Positions 10,588 to 20,500 of a stretch of 64,000 nt of DNA are shown piece after piece. Every line of letters starts with the position of its first letter. Position 1 is the stretch's first letter. The DNA comes from Molanna angustata (lineage: Eukaryota; Arthropoda; Insecta; Trichoptera; Molannidae): positions 16,063,775-16,127,774 of the forward strand of contig OY754984.1 in assembly GCA_963576475.1 (NCBI GenBank), read 5' to 3'. The notes beneath the pieces were generated by a model. It did no database searches. It saw nothing but the letters and a program-made list of their open reading frames with translations, and was not told the origin of the DNA. The position numbers were made by a program, and so were the translations under genes.

Positions 10588-10636
10588 AGTGTGTAAAGTG
10601 AATATAAAACCATTGAATGAAGACTATTGAGGCAAG
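10588..10636 (+). other. possible non-coding host exon or transcription start
   Basis: A long pyrimidine tract ends in TTTCAG at 10,589, an excellent splice-acceptor look-alike, and GGCAAG is followed by GTAATT at 10,637, an acceptable donor. The 47 bases between have stops in all frames. Alternatively TCAGTG (10,586-10,591) is an arthropod initiator, with CCAATCA at 10,480-10,486 upstream inside a locally GC-richer block (10,430-10,520). Either reading is speculative. Confidence 0.3.
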
Positions 10637-10639
10637 GTA

Positions 10640-11345
10640 ATTCCTTCATCCTACCAATATTAAGATATATCAAACAAATAAAGCAATAAATAACAATATT
10701 TGAACGTTAAAATTTTATCGATTTTCCATAAAAAAAACATGCATTGAAGCTTTAAAACTGATCTAGATAAACCCAAAAGTATTGTCAGACAAATGTCTAG
10801 ATCAAGTTTTTGAACCTATGAGAGGTGAAAGTTTCCAAAGAAAATACGGAATCTTTCGAGAGTATACCTTGAGGACTCATATTTCAATGTTTACTTTGTT
10901 GAACTGCGGAGGTGTGGGGTGGACTTTTCCTTAAGATTTAGACAAATCCCTCGTTGATCTTCAACTAAGAGGATAAATTATATCCAGAGTGATGTAAAGG
11001 TAGGCATTCTGCCACTTAACAAATCGAGGAAAGCTCCAAGCTGCCTTTTGTCACATACAGAGACGTTTTGAGACAATGTGAATTTCTCTCGTGATATTTC
11101 GAAGGATAAAATAAGTCATATAGGTTATTAAGATAAAGAGTCGGTACACAAAATATAGAGGAAGCGGATCAAATTTCTTTAACAGATAACATTTCAAACT
11201 ATTTTCTTTAAGTTTTTGGAAAAAAAAGAATTAAAATATTTTCCCATTTTAGGAATAAATTCTCAACACTCCTCACTCCAACCCGTTCTCGGGTGTTACG
11301 CATCCAATGTGTCAGTCTTCTGCTAGGTCCACGCCGCGTCTTCTC
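10640..11345. other. no gene seen; apparently low-copy sequence
   Basis: I find no tandem or interspersed repeat matching elsewhere in the window. Could be intronic if the 10.6-kb exon is real. Confidence 0.35.
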
Positions 11346-11348
11346 TTA

Positions 11349-11622
11349 GGCCTACTGTCCACGTAAATCGCACGTCATGCGCACGCTTTCGTCAATTGAC
11401 GAATGCAAGACGAATGCTTGCATCTTACATATAATCAATCAAAACTGTGTCCACGCTGCTGCACGCACCGCATGACGAATGCATGGCGTGCAGCTGACGC
11501 GCGACGTTGACGCTCCGTGGACACAGTTTTGATTGTTTCTATGCAAGATGCAAGCATTCGTCTTGCATTCGTCAATTGACGAAAGCGTGTGCATGACGTG
11601 CGGTTTACGTGGACAGTAGGCC
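11349..11622. mobile_element. 274-bp palindromic MITE with TTA duplication
   Basis: TTA at 11,346-11,348 and 11,623-11,625. The ends are GGCCTACTGTCCACGT and its complement; the arms (~110 bp each) are almost perfect inverses, and a second nested inverse (GTCCACG / CGTGGAC) lies in the centre. Element is GC-richer than its surroundings. A 3-bp TTA duplication suggests a PIF/Harbinger-type transposase in trans. Confidence 0.85.
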
Positions 11623-11761
11623 TTAATCTCGCCCATCAGAAACAATAATTGTTATTGAAGGACCTTTGCATATATTATTGCAGAATATAATCCTCATTTT
11701 GTTGAATGTACTGTGGATTATTTCGCATTATGTTGAACCTACAAATCCACAGACTTTTATA

Positions 11762-11990
11762 TAACACTGGCCAAGTATTTGAATTGGTCTGCCACCTCCT
11801 GTAGTTCATTTTCAGGCCATACTATCATGCCAGAGTAATGTATTCTGCCAAATGCCATCCTTTTTGTCTTATTATGTATTTATATTTTCTTGATACATTG
11901 ATATTATTGAGGAGTTCTTGAATATCGTTAACGTCATCGGCCATAGGATAGTGTCGTCGGCATATATTCTGCTGTTGATACATATGCATT
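11762..11990 (-). pseudogene. RTE-like reverse transcriptase fragment with YADDT motif
   Basis: On the minus strand, codons at 11,964-11,950 read YADDT, the catalytic box of reverse transcriptase, preceded by S-R-I and followed by I-L-W. After a one-base frame change come DVNDIQELLNNI and MAFGRIHYSGMIV, then an E-V-A-D-Q-F-K-Y-L-A-S block ending near 11,766. This order (YADD, thumb, FKYLGS) is standard for RTE-type ORF2. Frameshifts show it is dead. No long frame remains, so it is easily missed. Confidence 0.75.
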
Positions 11991-11994
11991 AAAC

Positions 11995-12700
11995 TTTTAC
12001 AACCTTTGGGGAATTTTATAAGACTTTTCTAAATACATAATTGGAGTGATGAAATGATGAAAATATGCAACTCTGCCGAACGCCTTTATTGCTTGGATTA
12101 AATAAATAACCCCAGACCATTTATTCATATCCTTGCAATCGCTTCGTTTGTTCACATTTTTTTGCATTTTTTTACATTTTCTTTATTATTTATTAATAAT
12201 CATCTTTTTAATCGCGTATGTGAGTACTCTCGCAATTTTCATGTCATATTAAATTAGAACAAAACCCTTTCGCAAACATCTAAGAAAACTTTTGTATATG
12301 TATTTGTGTACATCTTCAACTGAAACATCAACTTTTCCCTTCAGTATTTGTCACGTAATCAACAATTTCTTTATTATCTTACTAGCACGTGCCGGAAAAA
12401 GATAGGAACTTTCTGTGAAAAAATACAAGTTTTCTGTTGTACAATGAAATGTTCGAAAGTTTATATGTATAATACTCGACTTCTTGGAAATGAAAAAAAT
12501 ATACATATTTACATAATATATACCATCACTCTTGGGATTATGGGTTTATAAAGAGATATATACACTATTTATAAAAAAAGTCTTATTACTGTTTATATTG
12601 CAATGTTTACGCGAATAAATTCAGTGATTATGACTGATTATTAGTATTAACTACTTATATTACATTTTTAAAGTTTCATATATAGGCAATAGCTTAAATT
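11995..12700. other. no gene seen
   Basis: AT-rich. The 67-codon frame at 12,348-12,551 has no recognisable feature. Confidence 0.4.
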
Positions 12701-12741
12701 GGGGCATGGAAGGAGCCTCCACGAGAGATTGCTATACATAA

Positions 12742-13092
12742 AAAAGCAATCCGGCGCCCCCTGGTAACGGCATTAGTCGGCCAATCCTTTCAACACCGGA
12801 CAGCCACTCAAAAAGTCCGACAAAAAAGCTCAGAGCCACTCACGAAAATATTAACATAGAGGGATTAAGTCAAGACAAAGAGACCATTTTATCGGATATC
12901 TGCAAAGACATAGATATGTATACTGATGATACAGGAGACGCCCACACGACAAGGCGATATCCGTCGCTGAGTGGCAAGGTTCGGACCCGTAAAGTAAGTA
13001 AGCTTAAAGTGGATAGTAAAACAATTATAATGGCAGTAAGAGACCACAGAACTTACATCTCATCATTATTTTATATTATTTACATAATATAA
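12742..13092 (+). pseudogene. unidentified open frame (possible exon or retro-ORF)
   Basis: Stop-to-stop frame of 116 codons with protein-like composition: P/S/K-rich start (NPAPPGNGISRPILSTP), then an acidic stretch (QDKETILSDICKDIDMYTDD), then a basic K/R stretch (GKVRTRKVSKLKV). Upstream in the same frame an ATG at 12,706 gives MEGASTRDCYT before a single TAA at 12,739. A consensus-like splice donor, AAA then GTAAGT, lies at 12,991-12,999. About 490 bases downstream is a run of about 17 A (near 13,580). Two readings fit: a gag-like or processed retro-sequence with a poly-A tail and one nonsense mutation, or a host exon ending at 12,993. I do not recognise the protein. Confidence 0.4.
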
Positions 13093-13099
13093 ACATAAT

Positions 13100-13597
13100 A
13101 TAAACTAAAATTGCACTTAACTTTCTAAAATGGTAGTTTTCGATTTTGTTGTTTTGATTTGTTTCAATTTCCAGTATTTTCTTTTTTTATTTTTGAATAT
13201 GTGTTTTGATATATTTGAATCGTCTATAATTCTATATTACTCATTTTTCAATTATTTTCATGTTTTTCTTTTTTTTTGGTTTGAATATGTATTCTGATAT
13301 GTTTTCTCATTTGAGTATTCTTCTTTTTCATTTATTTTCAACCTTTTTATGATGTTTATTTGATTTTTTTTTGTTCATGTATGATTTGATTTAATTACTT
13401 TTACTTTTATGTTGACTTTGCTTTGTATTGATATTTTTTATTTTGTTATAAGTGCTTCCCTCATCAAGCACAAGATTGTAATCTTTTTGATGAGGTACTG
13501 CAGGGAAAAATATGTAAGAATATTATAACTAGTATTATATTGTAAGAATATTATATTGATTTGTATTATAAAATATATTAAAAAAAAAAAAAAAAAA
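13100..13597 (+). other. 3' UTR-like AT-rich stretch ending in poly-A
   Basis: Pyrimidine- and T-rich sequence with no open frame ending in ~17 consecutive A at about 13,580-13,597, as at the 3' end of a retroposed RNA. No target-site duplication could be found by eye. Confidence 0.4.
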
Positions 13598-13599
13598 TT

Positions 13600-13815
13600 A
13601 CAAAGTCGGATTTACTGCCAATAGGATTTTCTAACCAATCCAAGCCATGTGAAGTCTCATTGATCGATAGCTTAGTCTATGTTCCTTTTTTAATAAATAT
13701 ACTTTTTTAAAAACTTCTACAACAGATTGAGATGATGTTATATGGTTGATGTCTTAGCTGATTGCAAAGGAAGAGCTGAAACATACAGAGTTGTGAATGG
13801 TAATGTTATGGATGG
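13600..13815 (-). pseudogene. LINE family A fragment
   Basis: Plus-strand blocks AGATTGAGATGATGTTATAT and AGCTGATTGCAAAGGAAGAG align in order with the C-terminal reverse-transcriptase region of the 26.9-27.7 kb copy. Strongly diverged. Confidence 0.5.
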
Positions 13816-14175
13816 TTTAGTACCTACAGGATCAGAAATGAGGACATTAGGAAAGAATGTAGGATAAAAAAAGATGTCATTAATAGAATGAAAGTGAACA
13901 CATTGCGATGGTTTGGCCACATGGGGAATATGAATGAGGAACGCCTGACGAAGAAAATATACATTGCGGACCGGAATAGAATGAGAGGTCGGAGCCGCCC
14001 AAGGAAGGGATGGCACGTCCATGTGAACGGTATTTTGAAAGACGGACAGACGTACATGTATAAAACGATGTATGAATGTTGACGAGGCGATGAATGTATG
14101 TCAAGATAGAAGTAAGTGGCGTTCGGTTCTCTCTGTCTACCCCGTGAGGGACATGGCGTGATGGTATGTATGTAG
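13815..14175 (+). pseudogene. LINE family B (RTE-like) ORF2 C-terminus and 3' end
   Basis: The frame at 13,888-14,082 reads MKVNTLRWFGHMGNMNEERL, then TKKIY, then R-G-R-S-R-P-R-K-G-W-H-x-H-V-N, the standard LRWxGHxxRM ... RGRPRxxW C-terminus of RTE-type reverse transcriptases. The 3' end carries the family signature CATGGCGTGATGGTATGTAT. The frame upstream, ...RNEDIRK-like at 13,835-13,885, is broken. Other copies: 18,066 (minus), 21,170 (minus), 23,455 (minus), 60,717 (minus, split), 62,325 (minus). Confidence 0.8.
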
Positions 14176-14194
14176 TACCTAGATATTATGTTTA

Positions 14195-14345
14195 GCGGTT
14201 TGGAGATGGGGTAGGCACTCCATAACCTCATTCGCCAACTCTTTCTCTCCTGTGCGTCTCCTTCGCGTAAGTCTGACTCTCTTCTGATGGTGGAGTGCCA
14301 CTTAGTCAGCGGTCTGCCTGGTCTTCTGGCTTGCACTTGTATGTC
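14195..14345 (-). pseudogene. LINE C-terminal fragment (GRPLTKW type)
   Basis: Minus-strand frame reads QARRPGRPLTKWHSTIRRES, the G-R-P-x-T-x-W signature that ends many RTE-like ORF2 proteins. Too short to classify further. Confidence 0.45.
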
Positions 14346-14370
14346 TATCGCTCTTTTTTTGTGTAAATGA

Positions 14371-14449
14371 ATATGTCCTTGTTAAACAAGTATATATACA
14401 TATACATCTTCTTACGTTCTCTAAAATAAACTCTGCCATCGACCCATCT
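14371..14449 (-). mobile_element. SINE family A copy with internal deletion
   Basis: Has the family 3' end (complement of ATGTCCTTGTTAAACAAG) joined directly to the first ~19 bases of the head (CTCTGCCATCGACCCATCT on plus), missing B box and body. Confidence 0.7.
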
Positions 14450-15540
14450 AAATATTGTCCTCTAGTCACTTTATCACGTGTCCATACCATCTCAATATTT
14501 TTTTTGAGCTTGAGCTTTTTTTGAAATTTTAAATATTATTACAATTAAATCCTTAGCTGAATTAAATATTTTTTACTTGCAACTTAATATTTTCCCTTTC
14601 GTGCGACAACTCGTTAATTGTGTAATTCTAATTAAATACGGGAAACGCGTCCGGTTCAGCTTTTATAGATTACTTTTGGGTTTAGCTAAAAAAGCTGTTT
14701 CTTTGTGTTAGCTACACCGATTTAATTTACTTCGCCGAAAATCTGGCAATACCTCGCTTTCTGACAACACAAGTGTAGAAATGTTACCAGTTAACATTTT
14801 TATCTGATGTGGGGGTCTTTTGTGAAAAACAAACAGAGATCCAAATGAATGGATCGGAGAACAATAAAAAAAATCTTTTACCTATTTTGAATATATATAA
14901 TTCAGATAGGTCCGTGGTAGTGTGTTTGAATAGTAATCTACCTCTACCAATATTCACTTATTTATTATTATCTTTATTTATTTCTACATCATATAGTGGA
15001 GGCAAAGACAGATGGAAGACAGATGATTTTGGTGTGATGGTCGTCATATTCCGTTAGGAGCGGCACAAAAAGTAGATTCATTACTATATTCAACATATAC
15101 AATCAAATAGCATACAAAGCATATAAAATAAAGCATACAAAGCATACAAATATAAATAGCATACAAAGCATTTTTCTTTACTTTCGTAGGACTATTTTCT
15201 TTTTATTTTTCAGTCAACAATCTTAAAATTGTTTCAAGTTGATTGAACCAAACTACCACATTGTACTTGTAGTAGTACTGTTTAAAACTTGTATGTGAAT
15301 GGGGTGCAAAATTGACCTACTATATTTTGTCTATTACTCTCCACACGTACAAAAGTATGGCGTGACTTTGTTACATATTATATTTTTAAGCATCTAATTT
15401 AACTATAGCACAATTTAGTTTTAAGGACATCCCTAAAATATGTAAATATAGATAGAAAAGAAGAGAGGTATATTGAAAAAGGTCAAAAAATCAGGACTTG
15501 AAAAATTGTAATAAATATTTTGGATAACTTATATGGCGCC
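14450..15540. other. no gene seen
   Basis: AT-rich, including an 82-codon frame at 14,809-15,057 without motif and short direct repeats of AGCATACAAAGCATA near 15,105-15,170. Confidence 0.4.
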
Positions 15541-15544
15541 AATT

Positions 15545-15790
15545 ATTTGGATTTACTTGTATAGCGCCATTTACGCGAATATATCACTTCAAGATGTATC
15601 ATTTTGCCTAAGAAAAAAATATAATTATTATTTGGATAACTTATATAGCGCCGTTTACGCGAATATCTCACTTCAAGATGTATCATTTTGCCTAAGAAAA
15701 AAATATAATAATTATTTGGATAACTTATATAGCACCGTTTACGCGAATATCTCACTTCAAGATGTGTCATTTTGCCTAAGAAAAAAAAGG
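15545..15790 (+). repeat. 84-bp tandem repeat, three copies
   Basis: Period exactly 84 bp (GCGAAT at 15,575, 15,659 and 15,743). Because 84 is divisible by 3, a frame stays open on both strands and gives a 28-residue repeat (YANISLQDVSFCLRKK core), without evidence that it is translated. Confidence 0.85.
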
Positions 15791-15809
15791 AAAAGGTGCG
15801 TTTTTAGAT

Positions 15810-16250
15810 TCATTCTGAAAGAAGATATACTATCGGTATTTCTAAGGGTGGGTGATAGCTTATTCCATGCATTTGATCCTGCCACAGAAAACGAACGATC
15901 GCCGAAATTAGTAGTGTGCATCCTTTTGCAGAACGAAGAAATGATTGTCTGTCTTTAATTGAAAGTTGAATGCAATGTTTGGAGAGGTAAGGAGGAGCCA
16001 TACCGTGAAGTGCTTTGAAGATCAAGAGAAAAAGCATGTATTCAATCCTTTCGAGGACTTTAAGCCAATGTAGATTGCGAAGATGGTGAGAGATGTTAGA
16101 AAGCCTGCAGAGTCCAGTGATGAGCCAGACTGCAGAGTCCAGTGATGAGCCAGACTGCAGCATTGAAAACTGACTGAATTTTGTTCCTTTCTTACTTTGG
16201 TAATTTCGTATATTATATAATGCTACAGTAATCCAAACGGGAGACAACAA
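15810..16250 (-). pseudogene. CR1/L2-like reverse transcriptase C-terminus
   Basis: The minus frame reads HHLRNLHWLKVLERIEYMLF, then FKALHGMAPPYLS, then LRSAKGC...: the LHWLPV...RI.FK...L.FK.L.G.APPYL...LRS pattern characteristic of CR1/L2/Rex-type ORF2 C-termini (thumb/connector region past the active site). A 25-bp tandem duplication at 16,105-16,154 shifts the frame and reverse transcriptase active-site sequence is not present, so this is a truncated, broken copy. Confidence 0.8.
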
Positions 16251-16414
16251 AGGCGCTTACCAGATATTTCATGTCTTCAAATGGGACACTCCTTCGGATT
16301 GACTTTAGACGGTTTAGTTGAAAGAAAGCAGAAGAAGATAATATATTAGGTATATCAATAGAATGAATGTAAACATATTTAGATCGAATGATAAACTGGA
16401 GAGAGGTGGTTCTG

Positions 16415-16750
16415 CAATGAATGAAATAAATCTTTATTTACTTGACCGTATTAAGAAAATAAAATTGCCATACATTGGTCTGTCTCTCTCCCTCTCGTTA
16501 GCCTACTCCCGTCCACTCCTGGACGAAGGCCTCCTCCATTTCTCTCCACTTTGCTCTGTCTTGAGCTGCCTGCATCCAGTTTATACCAGCATATCTTACA
16601 ATGTCGTCTCTCCATCGCAATGGTGGCCTCCCCACGCTCCTGGTTGCTGCTCTTGGTCTCCATGTTATGGCTCTTTTTGGCCATCTGTCATCTGAGCTTC
16701 TGGCCACGTGACCTGCCCACCGCCATTTTAGAGTTGAAATTGCCATTGGT
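16415..16750 (-). pseudogene. RTE-like ORF2 C-terminus with 3' tail
   Basis: The minus-strand frame at 16,498-16,746 reads LKWRWAGHVARSSDDRWPKR, then RSVGRPPLRW, then MEEAFVQEWTG and stop. This is the RTE-type terminus (KWxWAGHVAR ... GRPPxRWxDDIVR ... EEAFVQEW). An AATAAA-containing UTR runs to about 16,415. Same family as the 62-bp insertion at 5.4 kb. Confidence 0.85.
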
Positions 16751-16789
16751 CACAGAGGAAAAAATATATTTCAATTCCTGCATCTTGTG

Positions 16790-16935
16790 ATCCAGGGAAA
16801 GATACAAGGTAGGAGAGGATCAGAACGGCGAAGAGTTTCTTGGCTCCGAAATCTAAGGCAGTAGTTCAAAAATAGCACTACAACAAGGCGAAGATAGTCT
16901 TGATGGTCATCAAACTCCGAAGAGGAGATCTGCTT
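16790..16935 (+). pseudogene. RTE/R4-like C-terminal fragment (SWLRNLR type)
   Basis: Plus strand reads GKIQGRRGSERRRVSWLRNL then R-Q-stop-F, the G-K-x-x-G-x-R-G-x-x-R-R-x-x-S-W-L-R-N-L signature of a second RTE-like family. One in-frame stop follows. It lies head to head with the minus-strand copy at 16.4-16.75 kb. Confidence 0.65.
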
Positions 16936-17190
16936 CTGTTTTTATACTATGTATAATATTTGCACTTTTTTTTTGTTCTTTTTCTTGCATGCATTGCTTT
17001 TTTGTTTTGTTTTTTTTTAATTACTTTATCTAATCTAAATTCTCGAGGAAATCTTTTAGAGGATTCTCTGCAATGCTCATTGTATGTAGATTTTCCTCAA
17101 TATATCAAAATAAGAAAACAGTTTTTCAAGCACTTTTATCATTTCGGGTTAGCCTTGCTGCTTGAGTCAATTTTTTCGTATTGAGAAAAA

Positions 17191-17518
17191 TCAATTTTTT
17201 AAAATGCCGTTGAAGATTTCTATTGACCAAGATATCTTTGGTATGTCTCTTAACGTAAATTTATACTTTAAGCAATATTGTCTGTAACGGCGCTTTATCT
17301 TCTTACATTTGTCCTCGGTGGGCCATAACTTAGTGTGGCGATCCTTAAAAAAACGACAATAACTTAAACTGCCATTGGTTCTGAACACAGGGGTGTCATC
17401 ATTGAAGATTTATAACCTTATTTGGATGCTAGTGTTTACTCTATGCTGTAATTTATCCCTTTTGAATCTGTTCAGTGCCAGAAGTAGCAGGTTTTGTAAC
17501 TGTAAACCGGAACACCAA
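17191..17518 (-). pseudogene. unidentified coding relic
   Basis: About 105 codons open on the minus strand with one stop. Residues include SLSYCRFFKDRHTKLWPTED then KCKKIKRRYRQYCLKYKF: basic, aromatic-rich, protein-like. I do not recognise the family. No start codon context or splice site stands out. Could be retroelement or a host pseudogene. Confidence 0.3.
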
Positions 17519-17589
17519 CGATTTTGTTCATATTTTTACGACTTAAGTTATTATCAGTAATTTATTTTTAGGTTCAATTTAGTTAATAC

Positions 17590-17762
17590 ATCACGTCGAA
17601 ATCACCAATTTGGGGGTACATGTTTTATATATTTATTATATATCTATTTATTTGATCAGAAGTATTATAATAATATTACAAATTTGCGTGTACAAAAGGA
17701 TCTTGTTAAATTTCTGCCTCCAATTATGATATTGCCTATGTCGGTTCATTAAATATTTGATT
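17590..17762 (-). repeat. repeat family R, inverted copy
   Basis: Complement of the right part of the 6.35-6.53 kb copy (TTGGGGGTACATG, then TTGCCTCCAATTATGATATT-like block in reverse). Class unknown. Confidence 0.45.
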
Positions 17763-17817
17763 TTATTATTTATGGTGGTTTCAAATAAAATAACTAATTA
17801 AATGATCAATACTAGTA

Positions 17818-17992
17818 TATTGACCGTGAGGACAATTTACCGTGGGGACAATTTACCGTATGGACAATTTACCGTGGGGACAATTAACCGTATGGACAGT
17901 TGACCGTGAGGACAATTTACCGCACGGACAATTGACCGTGAGGACAATGTATCGTATGGAAAATTGACCGAATGGACAACTCACCGTGTGGA
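17818..17992 (+). repeat. 16-bp tandem repeat, 11 units
   Basis: Unit consensus GGACAATTTACCGTRK. Eleven diverged units, recognised by ACCG (once ATCG) every 16 bp. Forms the left shoulder of the compound element at 18.0-18.44 kb. Confidence 0.85.
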
Positions 17993-18015
17993 AACCATTT
18001 TTAATAACAGAAATA

Positions 18016-18440
18016 CTTGACCTGAATTCATTCTTAGTTCAAATTAAGTTAATTGTAACAATGTACATACATACATACATACGATCACGCCATGTCCCTT
18101 GCGGGGTAGGCAGAGAGAACCGAACGCCACATTTTTCTATCCTGGCACGCATCCCTCGCCTCGTCCACATTCATGCATCGTCTCATACATGTTCGTCTAT
18201 TGCTCACACTTCTAGTAAATCCAAATAACTTGGTATCGATCGTTTCACAAATCCAGGTTGAAAATATATGAACCTGCTACATTTGGCTCCCGAGTCAGAA
18301 ATATTCTAACACAATATATTATTATCTCTGATCCATTAGGGCCGATATTATCTCCACTAGATATTATCTCTGATCCACTAGGGCCGATATTATCTCCACT
18401 AGATATTATCTCTGATCCACTAGGGCCGATTTGTATAAGA
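18016..18440 (+). repeat. compound repeat S, copy 1, split by LINE insertion
   Basis: Shares CATTCTTAGTTCAAATTAAG, TCACAAATCCAGGTTG and ACATTTGGCTC in order with 20,459-20,640. Positions 18,066-18,215 are an inserted LINE B 3' end absent from the other copy. A 42-bp tandem repeat (unit begins ATTATCTCTGATCCACTAGG) occupies 18,320-18,432, about 2.7 units; the other copy has the region once. Confidence 0.75.
18066..18215 (-). mobile_element. LINE family B 3' end inserted in repeat S
   Basis: Starts with (CATA)n and the signature ATCACGCCATGTCCCTTGCG, complement of the 14.1-kb 3' end. Its limits are shown by comparison with the uninterrupted copy at 20.46-20.6 kb. Confidence 0.8.
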
Positions 18441-18890
18441 CTATGAAAAAGAGAACTAAGGGATCAGCCGCAGTATTATTTTGTATTTATCGAAAGAACA
18501 TTTGAATGTTTTTCGATTAAAGATTGCAAACAAACGGATCTTAAGTATTTGGATGTTATCCCACCCGAGGAAGAAACGGTTGCTCCGTAACCGATAGTAT
18601 CAAATAACTCATTTGAAGTTTAGGTAAGCAAATTGTATTATTAAAATACTGATTTTTTAAAATGTACCACTAGGTTCACCCAAAAATTATGTACAGTATT
18701 TAATCTGGTTTGGTACGTACCTATGGTTGAAATATTAATTTATTGAAATATTATATCGTTTTGTTGGCTACATTTAATCACAATGTAAGTAATTAAATTA
18801 TTATATTATGAAACCAATTAAAAGGTTGTACGGAAAAAAATTCTTACTTTTGCAGTACAAGCATTTTATTATTTTTGAGAAATAGAATAA
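18440..18890. other. no gene seen
   Basis: AT-rich, no motif recognised. Confidence 0.4.
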
Positions 18891-18891
18891 A

Positions 18892-19416
18892 ACGAGTGGA
18901 TTGTGGTCAACGCTAAACTCCTCACTAACAAGTCTTTTATAAAGCATTCAAATTTTGTATGGAAAAATTTCAGCATTTTGATGAAATGAGTTTTGTAAAC
19001 ATATTTTTGATTTTAATATTTTATTATGAAAACTTGATAATTCTTCAATGCCATTTTATGAAAGTGATGTGCCTTTGACAGTCAAAAAAATTAAGAAGCA
19101 CTATTCAGATATCCTTCAAAATATAATGGGGACTAAGCGAGTATTATTGTATACACATATTTGCAAAATTTGAATCGAATGAGTACTTCAGTCTATAATC
19201 GATAAAGTAAAATAAAAACGCCGTACATAGCACACAGCACATAGCACACAGCAAATAGCACATACACACACAGGTTCATTGTGATGAAACATTCAGAATA
19301 CAATCTCAGCATGATACTAGTTTATAATCTGCAATTAAAAAAAATTTTCTTAAAAATTCCGAAATCATATCTCCCCGTTTTTACTCCTCACTTGGGCTAG
19401 TGAGGAGTAAAAACAA
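18892..19416 (+). mobile_element. non-autonomous element W, copy 1
   Basis: Begins ACGAGTGGATTGTGG, contains CTCCTCACTAACAAGTC, TTCAAATTTTGTATGG and ATATCCTTCAAAAT, and ends with a 40-bp hairpin (TTTTTACTCCTCAC ... GTGAGGAGTAAAAA). The minus-strand copy at 38,495-38,979 has the same order. CTCCTCACT near the left end is inverse to AGTGAGGAG at the right. Class unknown. Confidence 0.6.
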
Positions 19417-19564
19417 TGAACAAACATTCAAAGTATTGTTGCATATAATATTATGTTTTATTGAAAAATTAAAAACATATATTATGAAAGAGACAAATAA
19501 ATTGTATTTTAAAAGCCAACTTCGCAATTAAGCCGCAATGTCAATAGTATTATTTTTAGAATAA

Positions 19565-19640
19565 ATATGTCCTTGTATCAAGTTATGTATACATCCACAT
19601 AAATGCTTGCAATATAGGTGAACGAAATCGTTCGTGGCAA
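19565..19640 (-). mobile_element. SINE family A, partial 3' copy
   Basis: Complement of the family body and tail (TAAATGCTTG, GTGAACGAAATCG); head missing. Confidence 0.55.
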
Positions 19641-19829
19641 CAACGTCAAAAAACTCATTTTTAAAGGCTGTTTTCTTTATTATTTCGTTATTTATTGAAT
19701 ATTGGCATGAAGCAGATAGATTTGGAGTAATTGCTTTTACCAGTGCGCATCCTCTTTAAAGGTGAAAATTGCAGATTTAAACATTATTTGAATATATTTT
19801 GTACTTGTATGTTATTTGTAATAAATTCA

Positions 19830-20500
19830 CTTGACTCATTTTTAGTTCAAATTAAGTAAACTTTAACAAATTATCACTTTCTGGAGACTTTCTTATTTCA
19901 CACAATGTTAATTATCAGTTGCTAGAGTCTTGACTCATTCTTAGTTCAAATTAAGTAAAATTTAACAAATTATCACTTTCTAGAGACTTGAAACATTCTT
20001 ATTTCACACAATGTTAATTATCAGATACTAGAATCTTGACTCATTCTTAGTTCAAATTAAGTCAAATTTAACAAATTATCACTTTCTGGAGACTTGAAAC
20101 ATTCTTATTTCACACAATGTTAATTATCAGATACTAGAGTCTTTACTCATTCTTAGTTCAAATTAAGTAAACTTTAACAAATTATCACTTTGTGGAGACT
20201 TGAAACATTCTTATTTCACACAATGTTAATTATCAGATAATAGAGTCTTGACTCATTCTTAGTTCAAATTAAGTAAACTTTAACAACTTATCACTTTCTG
20301 GAGACTTGAAACATTCTTATTTCACACAATGTTAATTATCAGATACTAGAGTCTTGACTCATTCTTAGTTCAAATTAAGTAAAATTTAACAACTTATCAC
20401 TTTCTGGAGACTTGAAACACTCTTATTTCACACAATGTTAATTATCAGATACTAGAATCTTGACTCATTCTTAGTTCAAGTTAAGTTAATTGTAACAATG
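19830..20500 (+). repeat. 106-bp tandem repeat, ~6.3 units
   Basis: Unit starts TTGACTCATTCTTAGTTCAA and recurs at about 19,831, 19,929, 20,035, 20,141, 20,247, 20,353 and 20,459; the first interval is 98 bp because of a short deletion. The last unit runs into compound repeat S (20,459-20,640), so the array grew from within that element. Confidence 0.9.

Noticed and set aside
13824..14336. 170-codon minus-strand frame as a gene
   Set aside because: Left two thirds are antisense to the LINE B C-terminus; only the GRPLTKW segment at the right end looks meaningful.
19222..19275. Possible microsatellite of functional interest (ACATAGCACACAGC)
   Set aside because: Short, irregular and without second copy; ordinary simple sequence.
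19830..20500. CRISPR-like array
   Set aside because: Repeats are contiguous 106-bp units without unique spacers, in a eukaryotic sequence.
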